DNA from: Actinomycetes bacterium
GTDB lineage: Bacteria; Actinomycetota; Actinomycetes; Actinomycetales; Microbacteriaceae
Reading direction: 5' to 3'
DNA length: 43,821 bases
Assembly: GCA_023431405.1 (NCBI GenBank)
Contig: JAEYVZ010000040.1
Coordinates: 1-43,821, forward strand
In this document: positions 22,488 through 29,721 of the stretch, one piece after another
Layout of the letters: the number at the start of each line of letters is the position of its first letter
How positions within the stretch are numbered: the first letter of the stretch is position 1
The notes under the pieces: generated by a model
Database searches by the model: none
What the model saw: only the letters and a program-made list of their open reading frames with translations
Told to the model about the DNA's origin: nothing
Made by a program: the position numbers and the translations under genes

Positions 22488-25016
22488 ATGCGCCGCAACC
22501 CTGACGTGTCGATCATCGTCCCCACCCACAACGACGAGGCATGGATCGCGGCGGCGCTCGACAGCTGCATCGCGCAGAAGCTGACCGACATCGAAGTCAT
22601 CTGCGTCGACGATGCGTCATCGGACGGCACGCCCCGCATCATCCGGGAGTACGCCGCGCGGGATGAGCGGATCCGGCTGATCGCCCTGGAGCGCAACAGC
22701 TCGGCACTGCAGGCCCGCCGCGCGGGCGTCGAGGCCGCCCGCGCACCGTACGCTCTCTTCCTCGACGGCGACGACGAGCTGACCCCCGACGCGGCGAAGA
22801 CCGCGCTGGCGCTCGCGAAGGAGCACGACGCCGACATCGTCGGCTTCGGCGTCGACATCATCCTCCCCGAAGGGCTTCGCCCTCCGACGTTCGAAGAAGG
22901 CCTTCAGCCGGTCCACGAGAAGCTCTCGGGGTCCGACGTCGTCGGCCAGCTCTTCACGCCGGAGATGCCGGCGCACGGGCACATCTGGGGCTACCTCTTC
23001 GCGACCGGCCTGCTGCGCCGGACCTACGAGGCGATCCCGGCGGATGCCTACGTGCCGCGGGCGAACGACCTTCCCGTCACCTTCCTCACCATCGCGGAGG
23101 CGTCCTCGTACGTCTCGACCCCGAAGCGCCTCTACCGGTACTTCTTCCGTCGGGGCGCGAGCGGTCACCGGGTGACGTCGGTCGATGACTTCCGCTTCTA
23201 CCTCGGCGCCATCTCGGCGATCGAGCTCATCGAACCGGCGGTGCGGGAGATCGCGGCCGCTCAGCCCGACGACTCCCCCGTCCTCCCGAACTACCGCTCC
23301 GCCCGCCTGTCGATCATCGGCACGGTGCTCGGCTACTGCGCCGGCGCGGTCGACGACGCCCTGCAGGACGAATGCCTGGAGCTGGTCCGCGAGCACGTGA
23401 GCGACGAGGACATCTCCGCCGCCGTCGCCAGCTTCCGCCCCGAAGCGCTGCCGCTGCTGCGGCGGGCGAGCCTGCGACAGCCTGTCGCGCAGCGCGAGGT
23501 CAAGAGCGTCGTCGTGACGACGGCCGACCTCAGCACCGGCGGGGTGCAGGGGGTCGTCATCTCACAGGCGGCATACCTCCGCGATGCGGGCATGCGCGTG
23601 ACCATCGTCGTGCACCGGGAGAGCAAGAAGGTCTACGACGTTCCCGACGGCGTCGAGGTGCGGCTCGTCGAAGGAGCGGGGATGGCGGAGCGCCTCGCGT
23701 CGTGGACCGAGATCTGCCGCGACGTCGAGGCTGACGTCGTCATCGACCACTGGGTGCTGTACAACCGCAACTGGCCGTACTACGTCATGGCGTCGCGGAA
23801 GGCCGGCATCCCCACGATCGGATGCATCCAGAGCTTCGCGCTGCGCCCGGTGCTCAACGACAACGAACTCACGTCGTTCCTCGTCGACAACATGCCCCTG
23901 CTGCGCACGGTGACCACGCTGTCGGCCACCGATGTCGCGTTCTGGAAGCTCCGCGGCATCCCTCACGTGGTCACGATCCCCAACCCGCCCTCGCCGATGC
24001 TGCGCCAGATCCCCGAACGGACCGAGCCGAAGCAGCCGCCGTCGGGGCGTCTGAAGCTCGTGTGGTGGGGCCGCCTCCAGCAGTCGACGAAGCAGGCGCG
24101 CATCCTCATCCCCATCGCGGCGGCGCTGCGCGCACGGGGAGTCGATTTCGAACTCGCGATCATCGGCCCCGACAGCGCCGACCTCACCGCCGAGACGATG
24201 AGGGAGGACGCGATCGCCTACGGCGTGGAGGACATCGTCTCCGTGCCCGGCCCCCTGCACGGCCCCGCCCTCATCGAGGCCCTCGAGTCGTCCGACATCT
24301 ACGTCACGACGAGCGTGATCGAAGGCTCGCCCCTCGCACTGATCGAAGCCCAGACGTTCGGCCTCCCGGTCGTCATGTTCGATCTTCCGTGGCTTGCGAA
24401 CCTCGTCGGCAACGAAGGCGTGATCACGGTGCCGCAGGGCGATGTGCGTGAGATGGCGCGTCAGCTCGACCTCATCGCGCAAGACCCGCAGCGCTACGTG
24501 GAGCTGTCGGCGGGCTCGCTCGCCGCAGCGAGGCGATCCGTCGACTTCGACTTCGTCGAGCTGTACACCCGGCTCGCGAAAGACGAGCTCCCCGCGGAGT
24601 TCTCCCCCGAGCCGACCCTCGACCACGCCCGGCTCCTCCTCGAATGGATCTCGTGGTACGGCGAGCGCAACTCCCGCCTCCACGAGCGCCAGTCGAAGGC
24701 GACCGCGAAGCTGTACAAGCAGCGTGCGGAGCTGCGCGACAAGGTGGTGGCGTCGCGGCAGACCGCCCGGGAACTGCGCAAGGAGATCGGCGACCTGCGT
24801 GCACGCGCCGCGACCTCGCGCACCGAGATCGCGCAGCTGCGCAAGGAGGTCGCCCGCCTGCGGTCACGGCGCTCGGGAGCCAAGGTGGCTGCGTCCTCGG
24901 TGAACGTGGACGGCGGCGTCGACGAGGTCGCCCGCACGCCCCGGCGCACCGTGCGATCGCTCGCGTCGTCGGCGAAGAGGCGCATCCGTCGCGTGCTGCG
25001 ACGCGGACGCCCGTGA
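22488..25016 (+). CDS. Bifunctional GT2-GT4 glycosyltransferase, copy 2, with coiled coil
   Basis: An 842-aa paralogue of the 15806 gene with the same order. GT2 domain (about 6-235): VSIIVPTHNDEAWIAAAL, CVDDASSDGT, LFLDGDDEL. Middle region: YRYFFRRGASGHRVTSVDDF. GT4 domain (about 340-700): TGGVQGVVISQAAYL, FWKLRGIPHVVTIPNPPSP, WWGRLQQSTKQ, VIEGSPLALIEAQTFGLPVV with E-x7-E. Unlike copy 1 it ends in a coiled coil (about 725-800, rich in Lys, Arg, Glu and Gln in heptads) and then a strongly basic tail (AKRRIRRVLRRGRP). The coiled coil may set oligomer state or chain length, as in some O-antigen polymerising enzymes (inference). GAGAG precedes ATG 22488. Confidence 0.85.
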   Translation: MRRNPDVSIIVPTHNDEAWIAAALDSCIAQKLTDIEVICVDDASSDGTPRIIREYAARDERIRLIALERNSSALQARRAGVEAARAPYALFLDGDDELTPDAAKTALALAKEHDADIVGFGVDIILPEGLRPPTFEEGLQPVHEKLSGSDVVGQLFTPEMPAHGHIWGYLFATGLLRRTYEAIPADAYVPRANDLPVTFLTIAEASSYVSTPKRLYRYFFRRGASGHRVTSVDDFRFYLGAISAIELIEPAVREIAAAQPDDSPVLPNYRSARLSIIGTVLGYCAGAVDDALQDECLELVREHVSDEDISAAVASFRPEALPLLRRASLRQPVAQREVKSVVVTTADLSTGGVQGVVISQAAYLRDAGMRVTIVVHRESKKVYDVPDGVEVRLVEGAGMAERLASWTEICRDVEADVVIDHWVLYNRNWPYYVMASRKAGIPTIGCIQSFALRPVLNDNELTSFLVDNMPLLRTVTTLSATDVAFWKLRGIPHVVTIPNPPSPMLRQIPERTEPKQPPSGRLKLVWWGRLQQSTKQARILIPIAAALRARGVDFELAIIGPDSADLTAETMREDAIAYGVEDIVSVPGPLHGPALIEALESSDIYVTTSVIEGSPLALIEAQTFGLPVVMFDLPWLANLVGNEGVITVPQGDVREMARQLDLIAQDPQRYVELSAGSLAAARRSVDFDFVELYTRLAKDELPAEFSPEPTLDHARLLLEWISWYGERNSRLHERQSKATAKLYKQRAELRDKVVASRQTARELRKEIGDLRARAATSRTEIAQLRKEVARLRSRRSGAKVAASSVNVDGGVDEVARTPRRTVRSLASSAKRRIRRVLRRGRP

Positions 25017-25079
25017 TCGGCTGACATCCCGTGATCCCGCTGCCGTCCGCCGGTTTCGACGAGAGGGCGGGGGATGCCG

Positions 25080-25085
25080 GATAAT
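25080..25085 (+). promoter_or_regulatory. -10 box of the ugd transcript
   Basis: GATAAT lies 87 bases before the ugd GTG, giving a leader of about 80 bases. The leader holds a compact palindrome, CGCGGG-GG-CCCGCG (25120-25133). Confidence 0.4.
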
Positions 25086-25100
25086 GGGAAGGATGGCCAC

Positions 25101-25166
25101 GTGAGTTCACACCCGGATTCGCGGGGGCCCGCGGGCGGCGACCGGCCGACCGCACGACGGAAGTGA
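25101..25166 (+). CDS. Possible 21-aa leader peptide upstream of ugd
   Basis: A GTG at 25101 with GGAAGG upstream opens a 21-codon frame (starts MSSHPDSRGPAGG) that spans the leader palindrome and ends in TGA at 25164-25166, inside the ugd Shine-Dalgarno region. It could couple translation to ugd. It has no known homologue, and such frames arise easily by chance at this GC content. Confidence 0.2.
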   Translation: MSSHPDSRGPAGGDRPTARRK

Positions 25167-25171
25167 GCACT

Positions 25172-26482
25172 GTGAGACTCTCTGTAATTGGTTGCGGCTA
25201 CCTGGGCGCGGTCCACGCCGCGGCGATGGCGTCGATCGGGCACGAGGTCGTCGGCATCGATCTCGACGAAGCGAAGATCGACGCTCTGTCACGCGGTGAG
25301 GCACCCTTCTTCGAGCCCGGTCTCGTGGACCTCCTGCGGGGCGGCGTCGACAGCGGCGCCCTCACGTTCACGACCGACATCTCTGCCGCCGAGGGCGCCA
25401 CGGTGCATTTCGTCGCCGTCGGCACCCCGCAGCGCCCCGATTCGTCGGCCGCCGACCTCCGCTTCGTCGACGCGGCCTTCGCGGCCCTGATTCCGCACCT
25501 TCGGCCCGGCGACATCGTCGCGGGGAAGTCGACCGTGCCGGTGGGAACGGCCGCGCGGCTGGCCGACGCCGTCTCGGCGGCGGGCGCCACGCTCGTCTGG
25601 AACCCCGAGTTCCTCCGCGAGGGCTTCGCGGTGAACGACACGATCGACCCCGACCGGATCGTGGTCGGTGTTCCCGAGGGCCCCGACGGCGAGCGCGCCG
25701 CGGAGCTCCTCAAGGAGGTCTACCACCCCTCCATCGCGAAGCAGACTCCCTACCTCGTGACCGGGTACGCGACGGCCGAGCTCGTCAAGGTCGCGGCGAA
25801 CGCCTTCCTCGCCACGAAGATCAGCTTCATCAACGCCATGGCGGAGATCGCCGAGGTCTCCGGAGCAGACGTGACCCAGCTCGCCGACGCGATCGGCCAC
25901 GACAACCGCATCGGGCGCCGATTCCTCGGCGCCGGCATCGGCTTCGGCGGCGGTTGCCTGCCCAAGGACATCCGCGCCTTCTCCGCACGCGCCGAGGAAC
26001 TCGGGCTGCGCGACTCCGTGGCCTTCCTCCACGAAGTGGACGCCATCAACCTCCGCCGCCGCGACCGCGCCGTCCACCTCGTGGTCGACGGCCTGGGTGG
26101 TTCGGTCGTCGGAAAGCGCGTCGCCGTCCTCGGTGCCGCCTTCAAGCCGCACAGCGACGACATCCGTGACTCGCCTGCCCTCGATGTGGCCGTCCGCCTT
26201 CACGGACTCGGCGCGAACGTCGTCGTGACCGACCCCGAAGCCGTGGAGAACGCGCGCCGCGTGCACCCCCAGCTCACGTACGCGACCGACCGCGACGAGG
26301 CGCTCACGGGTGCGGATGCGGTCATCGTCGTCACCGAATGGGACGAGTACCGCCGCGAGCTCAGCCCCGAGCACACCGCCTCGCTCGCCTCCGGACGCCT
26401 GATCGTCGACGGACGCAACTGTCTGGATGCCGCCGCCTGGCGCGCGGCCGGGTGGGACTACCGGGGAATGGGTCGACCCTAG
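25172..26482 (+). CDS. ugd: UDP-glucose 6-dehydrogenase
   Basis: A 436-aa UDP-glucose/GDP-mannose dehydrogenase that oxidises UDP-glucose to UDP-glucuronate using two NAD+. Motifs: the N-terminal GCGYLGAVHAA Rossmann site, KSTVPVGTA, WNPEFLREGFAVNDT, and GFGGGCLPKD with the catalytic Cys near residue 262. The C-terminal UDP-binding domain begins after about 310 (VAVLGAAFKPHSDDIRDSPA). The reading can begin at GTG 25163, but GTG 25172 has a good Shine-Dalgarno (GGAAGTGA) 5 bases ahead and fits the usual family N-terminus. It supplies acidic sugar for the polymer. The TAG stop lies inside the -10 box of the next gene. Confidence 0.93.
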   Translation: MRLSVIGCGYLGAVHAAAMASIGHEVVGIDLDEAKIDALSRGEAPFFEPGLVDLLRGGVDSGALTFTTDISAAEGATVHFVAVGTPQRPDSSAADLRFVDAAFAALIPHLRPGDIVAGKSTVPVGTAARLADAVSAAGATLVWNPEFLREGFAVNDTIDPDRIVVGVPEGPDGERAAELLKEVYHPSIAKQTPYLVTGYATAELVKVAANAFLATKISFINAMAEIAEVSGADVTQLADAIGHDNRIGRRFLGAGIGFGGGCLPKDIRAFSARAEELGLRDSVAFLHEVDAINLRRRDRAVHLVVDGLGGSVVGKRVAVLGAAFKPHSDDIRDSPALDVAVRLHGLGANVVVTDPEAVENARRVHPQLTYATDRDEALTGADAVIVVTEWDEYRRELSPEHTASLASGRLIVDGRNCLDAAAWRAAGWDYRGMGRP

Positions 26483-26485
26483 GAT
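26480..26485 (+). promoter_or_regulatory. Leaderless -10 box overlapping the ugd stop
   Basis: TAGGAT ends 7 bases before GTG 26492, and its first three bases are the ugd stop codon. The next gene can therefore be transcribed apart from ugd. Confidence 0.5.
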
Positions 26486-26491
26486 GACCGC

Positions 26492-27910
26492 GTGAGCACC
26501 GCACGCACCGTCGCCGTCATCCTCGCCGGGGGGATCGGCGTGCGCGTCGGTCTGGGCGTTCCGAAGCAGCTCATCAAGATCGCCGGCAAGGCGATCGTCG
26601 AGCACACCCTCGAGGCCCTCGATTCGAGCGAATACATCGACGAGGTCATCATCATGATGAACGCCGAGTCGATCGGCGAACTCGATCATCTTCTCGAGAG
26701 CGCCCGGTTCCCGAAGCTGACCCGCATCCTCCCCGGGGGTGCGACGCGCAACGACACGACCCAGCTCGCCATCGCGGCGTTGGACGGCGACGACACCAAG
26801 GTGCTGTTCCACGACGCCGTGCGCCCCTTCATCGACGAACGGATCATCCGCGACTGCGTCGACGCGCTCGACACGTATGAGGCCGTCGACACCGCGATCC
26901 CCTCCGCCGACACCATCATCGAGGTGGATGCCGAGCGTCACATCACCGCGATTCCCAGCCGCGCCTCCCTGCGTCGCGGTCAGACCCCCCAGGCCTTCCG
27001 CCTGGGCACGATCCGGCGGGCCTACGAGCTGGCACGTGAAGACGCCGGATTCGCCGCGACAGACGACTGCGGCGTCGTGTTCACCTACCTTCCCGACGTG
27101 CCCATCTTCGTGGTCGACGGCACGGCGGAGAACATGAAGGTCACCGAGCCGATCGACGTGCACATCGCCGACAAGATCTTCCAGCTGCAGTCCCACAGCC
27201 TCTCCCTCGACAAGCTGGTCACGCTCCCCGATCTGACGGGCAAAGCCGTCGTCGTCTTCGGCGGCAGCTACGGGATCGGGCTGAGCATCGCGGAGCTGGC
27301 GCGTGAAGCGGGCGCCGACGTGATGGAGTTCAGCCGCAGCTCCACCGACACCGACGTGCGCGACGAGAACGCCATCCGGCAGGCGCTGGAGACGGCGCAC
27401 CGCGCACACGGGCGGATCGACGCCGTCGTGCTGACGGCGGGGGTGCTGCACATCTCCCCCCTCGTGGAGGCGTCGTCGCAGGACATTCAGGAGACGATCG
27501 AGATCAACCTCCTCGCCCCGGCGCTCCTCGCCCGCGCGGCATACCCGTACCTGGAGGAGACGAACGGGCAGATGCTGCTGTTCACCTCCAGCTCGTACAC
27601 GCGCGGACGGGCGGGGTACAGCACCTACTCGGCATCCAAGGCCGGTGTCGTCAACTTCACGCAGGCGCTGGCCGAGGAGTGGGCGGACACGGGGGTGCGC
27701 GTGAACTGCATCAACCCGCAGCGCACCCACACCCCGATGCGCACGCGCGCCTTCGGCGACGAGCCCCGCGAGACCCTGCTCGACCCCGCCGACGTCGCGC
27801 GGGTGACCCTCAACGTCGCGGCATCCGACCTGACCGGTCAGATCATCACCGTGCAGGTCGCTCAGATGGCCTCGACGCGGCGCGCAGCCGACCCTGCCGC
27901 GGCGGGCTGA
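26492..27910 (+). CDS. Bifunctional CDP-ribitol synthase (IspD-like cytidylyltransferase + SDR), Acs1-like
   Basis: A 472-aa fusion. Residues 1-235 are an IspD/TarI-type cytidylyltransferase: VILAGGIGVRVGLGVPKQ (9-26), HDAVRPFID (107-115), AIPSADTI, TEPIDVHIADKIF. Residues 248-465 are an SDR: VVFGGSYGIGLS, NLLAPALLARA, TSSS (365-368), Tyr379-x3-Lys383. Haemophilus influenzae Acs1 (Bcs1) has the same order and length, and reduces ribulose-5-P to ribitol-5-P before coupling it to CTP. CDP-ribitol would feed a TagF/TarL-type transferase, and the double enzyme at 5184 is the only one here. GTG 26492 is 7 bases after TAGGAT (leaderless). It meets the ABC ATPase gene tail to tail with a 15-base gap. 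Confidence 0.88.
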   Translation: MSTARTVAVILAGGIGVRVGLGVPKQLIKIAGKAIVEHTLEALDSSEYIDEVIIMMNAESIGELDHLLESARFPKLTRILPGGATRNDTTQLAIAALDGDDTKVLFHDAVRPFIDERIIRDCVDALDTYEAVDTAIPSADTIIEVDAERHITAIPSRASLRRGQTPQAFRLGTIRRAYELAREDAGFAATDDCGVVFTYLPDVPIFVVDGTAENMKVTEPIDVHIADKIFQLQSHSLSLDKLVTLPDLTGKAVVVFGGSYGIGLSIAELAREAGADVMEFSRSSTDTDVRDENAIRQALETAHRAHGRIDAVVLTAGVLHISPLVEASSQDIQETIEINLLAPALLARAAYPYLEETNGQMLLFTSSSYTRGRAGYSTYSASKAGVVNFTQALAEEWADTGVRVNCINPQRTHTPMRTRAFGDEPRETLLDPADVARVTLNVAASDLTGQIITVQVAQMASTRRAADPAAAG

Positions 27911-27925
27911 GCGGCATCCGGCAGG

Positions 27926-28666
27926 TCAGCGGTCGATCTTCTCGAGCGCTTCTTCGATCGGACCGTCGAAGATGACCTTGCCTTTCTGGATGACGATGCC
28001 GCGGGTGCACAGCTGCTTCACCTGCGACTTGCTGTGACTGACGACCATCATCGTCACTCCGCGAGAGGCGAGCTCCTTGAGCTTCGCGTTGCACTTGGCA
28101 CGGAAGGGCGCGTCGCCGACGGCGAGCACCTCGTCGACGAGCAGCACGTCCAGCTCCACGTGGATGGCGACACTGAACGCGAGGCGCATGAACATGCCCG
28201 ACGAGTAGTGCTTCACCTCCTGGTCGATGAAGTCGCCGATCTCACTGAAGGCGACGATCTCGTCGAAGCGCGCCTTCGTCTCCTTCTCGCTCATGCCGAG
28301 GATGGCGGCGTTGAGGAAGACGTTCTCGCGCCCGGTGAGGTCGGGATGGAAGCCCGCGCCCACCTCGATGAGCCCGGCGACCTTGCCGCGCGTCAGCACA
28401 CGCCCCTCGTCGGGCTCCAGCACGCCGGAGACGAGCTTCAGCGTCGTCGACTTCCCCGAGCCGTTGAGGCCCATGACCGCGACTGATTCGCCTTCACCGA
28501 TCGTGAACGACACATCGTCGAGCGCCTGGAACTGCGCGGACCGCACCGCGGTGCGCCGCACGACGCCGATGAAGGCGTCTTTCATGGAGCGCGTGCTGCG
28601 CTTGTTGAACCATTTCGAGACGTGCTCGACGACGATACGCGGTTGGGGGTTCTCAGTGCGGGTCAT
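27926..28666 (-). CDS. ABC transporter ATPase for polysaccharide/teichoic acid export (Wzt/TagH-like)
   Basis: A 246-aa ATPase: Walker A GLNGSGKST, the Wzt/KpsT-style signature HYSSGM, Walker B VLLVDEVLAVGD and the H-loop SHS. It is the short type without the C-terminal glycan-binding domain of long Wzt proteins, so export is probably not gated by a terminal sugar cap. It drives its permease partner to move lipid-linked polymer across the membrane. The start is ATG 28666, which shares one base with the permease stop (TGATG). The open frame is much longer upstream, but that part is a shadow of the permease gene. Confidence 0.92.
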   Translation of the reverse strand: MTRTENPQPRIVVEHVSKWFNKRSTRSMKDAFIGVVRRTAVRSAQFQALDDVSFTIGEGESVAVMGLNGSGKSTTLKLVSGVLEPDEGRVLTRGKVAGLIEVGAGFHPDLTGRENVFLNAAILGMSEKETKARFDEIVAFSEIGDFIDQEVKHYSSGMFMRLAFSVAIHVELDVLLVDEVLAVGDAPFRAKCNAKLKELASRGVTMMVVSHSKSQVKQLCTRGIVIQKGKVIFDGPIEEALEKIDR

Positions 28667-29556
28667 CACAGATCCTGGGCGAACGAGCGCTCGGCGCGGC
28701 GGAAGGTCAACTGGCCGACGACCAGCGTGACGATGACCACCGAGACGGCGGCCACGACGTTCCACCCGAACTCCGGCGGCCAGCCGATGTTCGGCGGGAC
28801 GGGGGTGTGCGCGACCACGTCCGGCAGCTGCGCCCAGAACGCGTGGTGGAACATCTCGACGGCGACGGCGAGCGGATTGGACATGTAGATGTGGAACAGC
28901 CACGGGATCGACTGCGCACGCTCGTAGACCATCGACCAGGTGTAGAGGATGGGCACCGACCAGGTCGCGACCGTGCGGATGATGTCGACGACGTTGCTCG
29001 CGTCGCGGTAGCGCACGTTGATCGAGGAGAAGAAGAGTCCGAGCCCCACGACCCACAGCACCACGATGGCGATGCCCCCGAGGACGAGCCCGACGGCGGC
29101 CAGCGAGGGCAGCCATCCGAAGATGAGGCTCACGATGATGAGCACGGCGAGCTGCGGGAGGAAGTGCGTGAACGCGCCGATGATGGCGGCGAGGGGGAAG
29201 AGCTCGCGCGGCAGATAGATCTTGCGCACGAGGGCCTTGTTCGCGACGATCGAGCGCGTCGCGTCGGCGAGGGTCTCGTTGAACAGATTCACCAGGACGA
29301 GACCGCTGAACAGATACACCGGGAAGAACGGAACGCTCTTGTGCAGCGCGAGGATCTGGCCGACGACGATGTAGTAGACGAGGAACTGGACCGTCGGACG
29401 CACGTACGACCAGAACCAGCCGAGCACCGAGTTGCGGTAGCGCAGCGACGTGCTCTTGCCGATCAGCAGCCGCAACAGGTAGCGATAGCGGAAGACGTCG
29501 AGGATTCCGCGACTGCGACCGGGCGTGTCGAAGGCGCTGTAGTCGATCTGGGTCAC
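28666..29556 (-). CDS. ABC-2 permease for polysaccharide/teichoic acid export (Wzm/TagG-like)
   Basis: A 296-aa permease with six predicted membrane helices and a cytosolic N-terminus (RSRGILDVFRYRYLLRLLIG). The family mark is the LRYRNSVLGWFWSYVRPTVQF segment, the LGxxWxxxxP motif of ABC-2 exporters. The start is GTG 29556 with AAGGA just upstream. Its leader has a 7-bp stem (29582-29600), and TAGGAT (29614-29619) is a likely -10 box. It pairs with the overlapping ATPase to export a finished wall polymer. Having both this system and Wzy/WaaL-like proteins suggests two polymers or a mixed route. Confidence 0.92.
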   Translation of the reverse strand: MTQIDYSAFDTPGRSRGILDVFRYRYLLRLLIGKSTSLRYRNSVLGWFWSYVRPTVQFLVYYIVVGQILALHKSVPFFPVYLFSGLVLVNLFNETLADATRSIVANKALVRKIYLPRELFPLAAIIGAFTHFLPQLAVLIIVSLIFGWLPSLAAVGLVLGGIAIVVLWVVGLGLFFSSINVRYRDASNVVDIIRTVATWSVPILYTWSMVYERAQSIPWLFHIYMSNPLAVAVEMFHHAFWAQLPDVVAHTPVPPNIGWPPEFGWNVVAAVSVVIVTLVVGQLTFRRAERSFAQDL

Positions 29557-29581
29557 GGCATTCCTTGAATACGGGTTAACG

Positions 29582-29619
29582 CCCGAGGTGAGGCCTCGGG
29601 TAGGCCACGCGCAATCCTA
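29582..29619 (-). promoter_or_regulatory. Promoter and leader hairpin of the exporter operon
   Basis: TAGGAT on the minus strand (29614-29619) is a -10 candidate. The transcript leader then carries CCCGAGG/CCTCGGG (29582-29588 with 29594-29600), a 7-bp stem with a 5-base loop, ending about 26 bases before the start codon. Confidence 0.35.
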
Positions 29620-29639
29620 ACCGAACGAGACTGCGTCCC

Positions 29640-29691
29640 GCCTGTGCGCACCGCCGATGCCGAGGTCGGCACCGGCGGTGCGCACGCAGGC
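29640..29691 (-). terminator. Long hairpin terminator after the SH3b protein gene
   Basis: GCCTG(-)TGCGCACCGCCG-TGCCGA pairs with its reverse complement over about 24 bp, with one mismatch and a bulge and a 2-base loop. It is the most stable hairpin in the minus-strand gap between the SH3b gene and the exporter. No T run follows, which is common in high-GC actinobacteria. Confidence 0.6.
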
Positions 29692-29721
29692 GCGGCTAAC
29701 GGAGATGAGAGGCGCCCGCGG

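Noticed and set aside
25289..27730. 813-codon minus-strand frame opposite ugd and the CDP-ribitol synthase
   Set aside because: It spans two well-supported plus-strand genes and has no family features.
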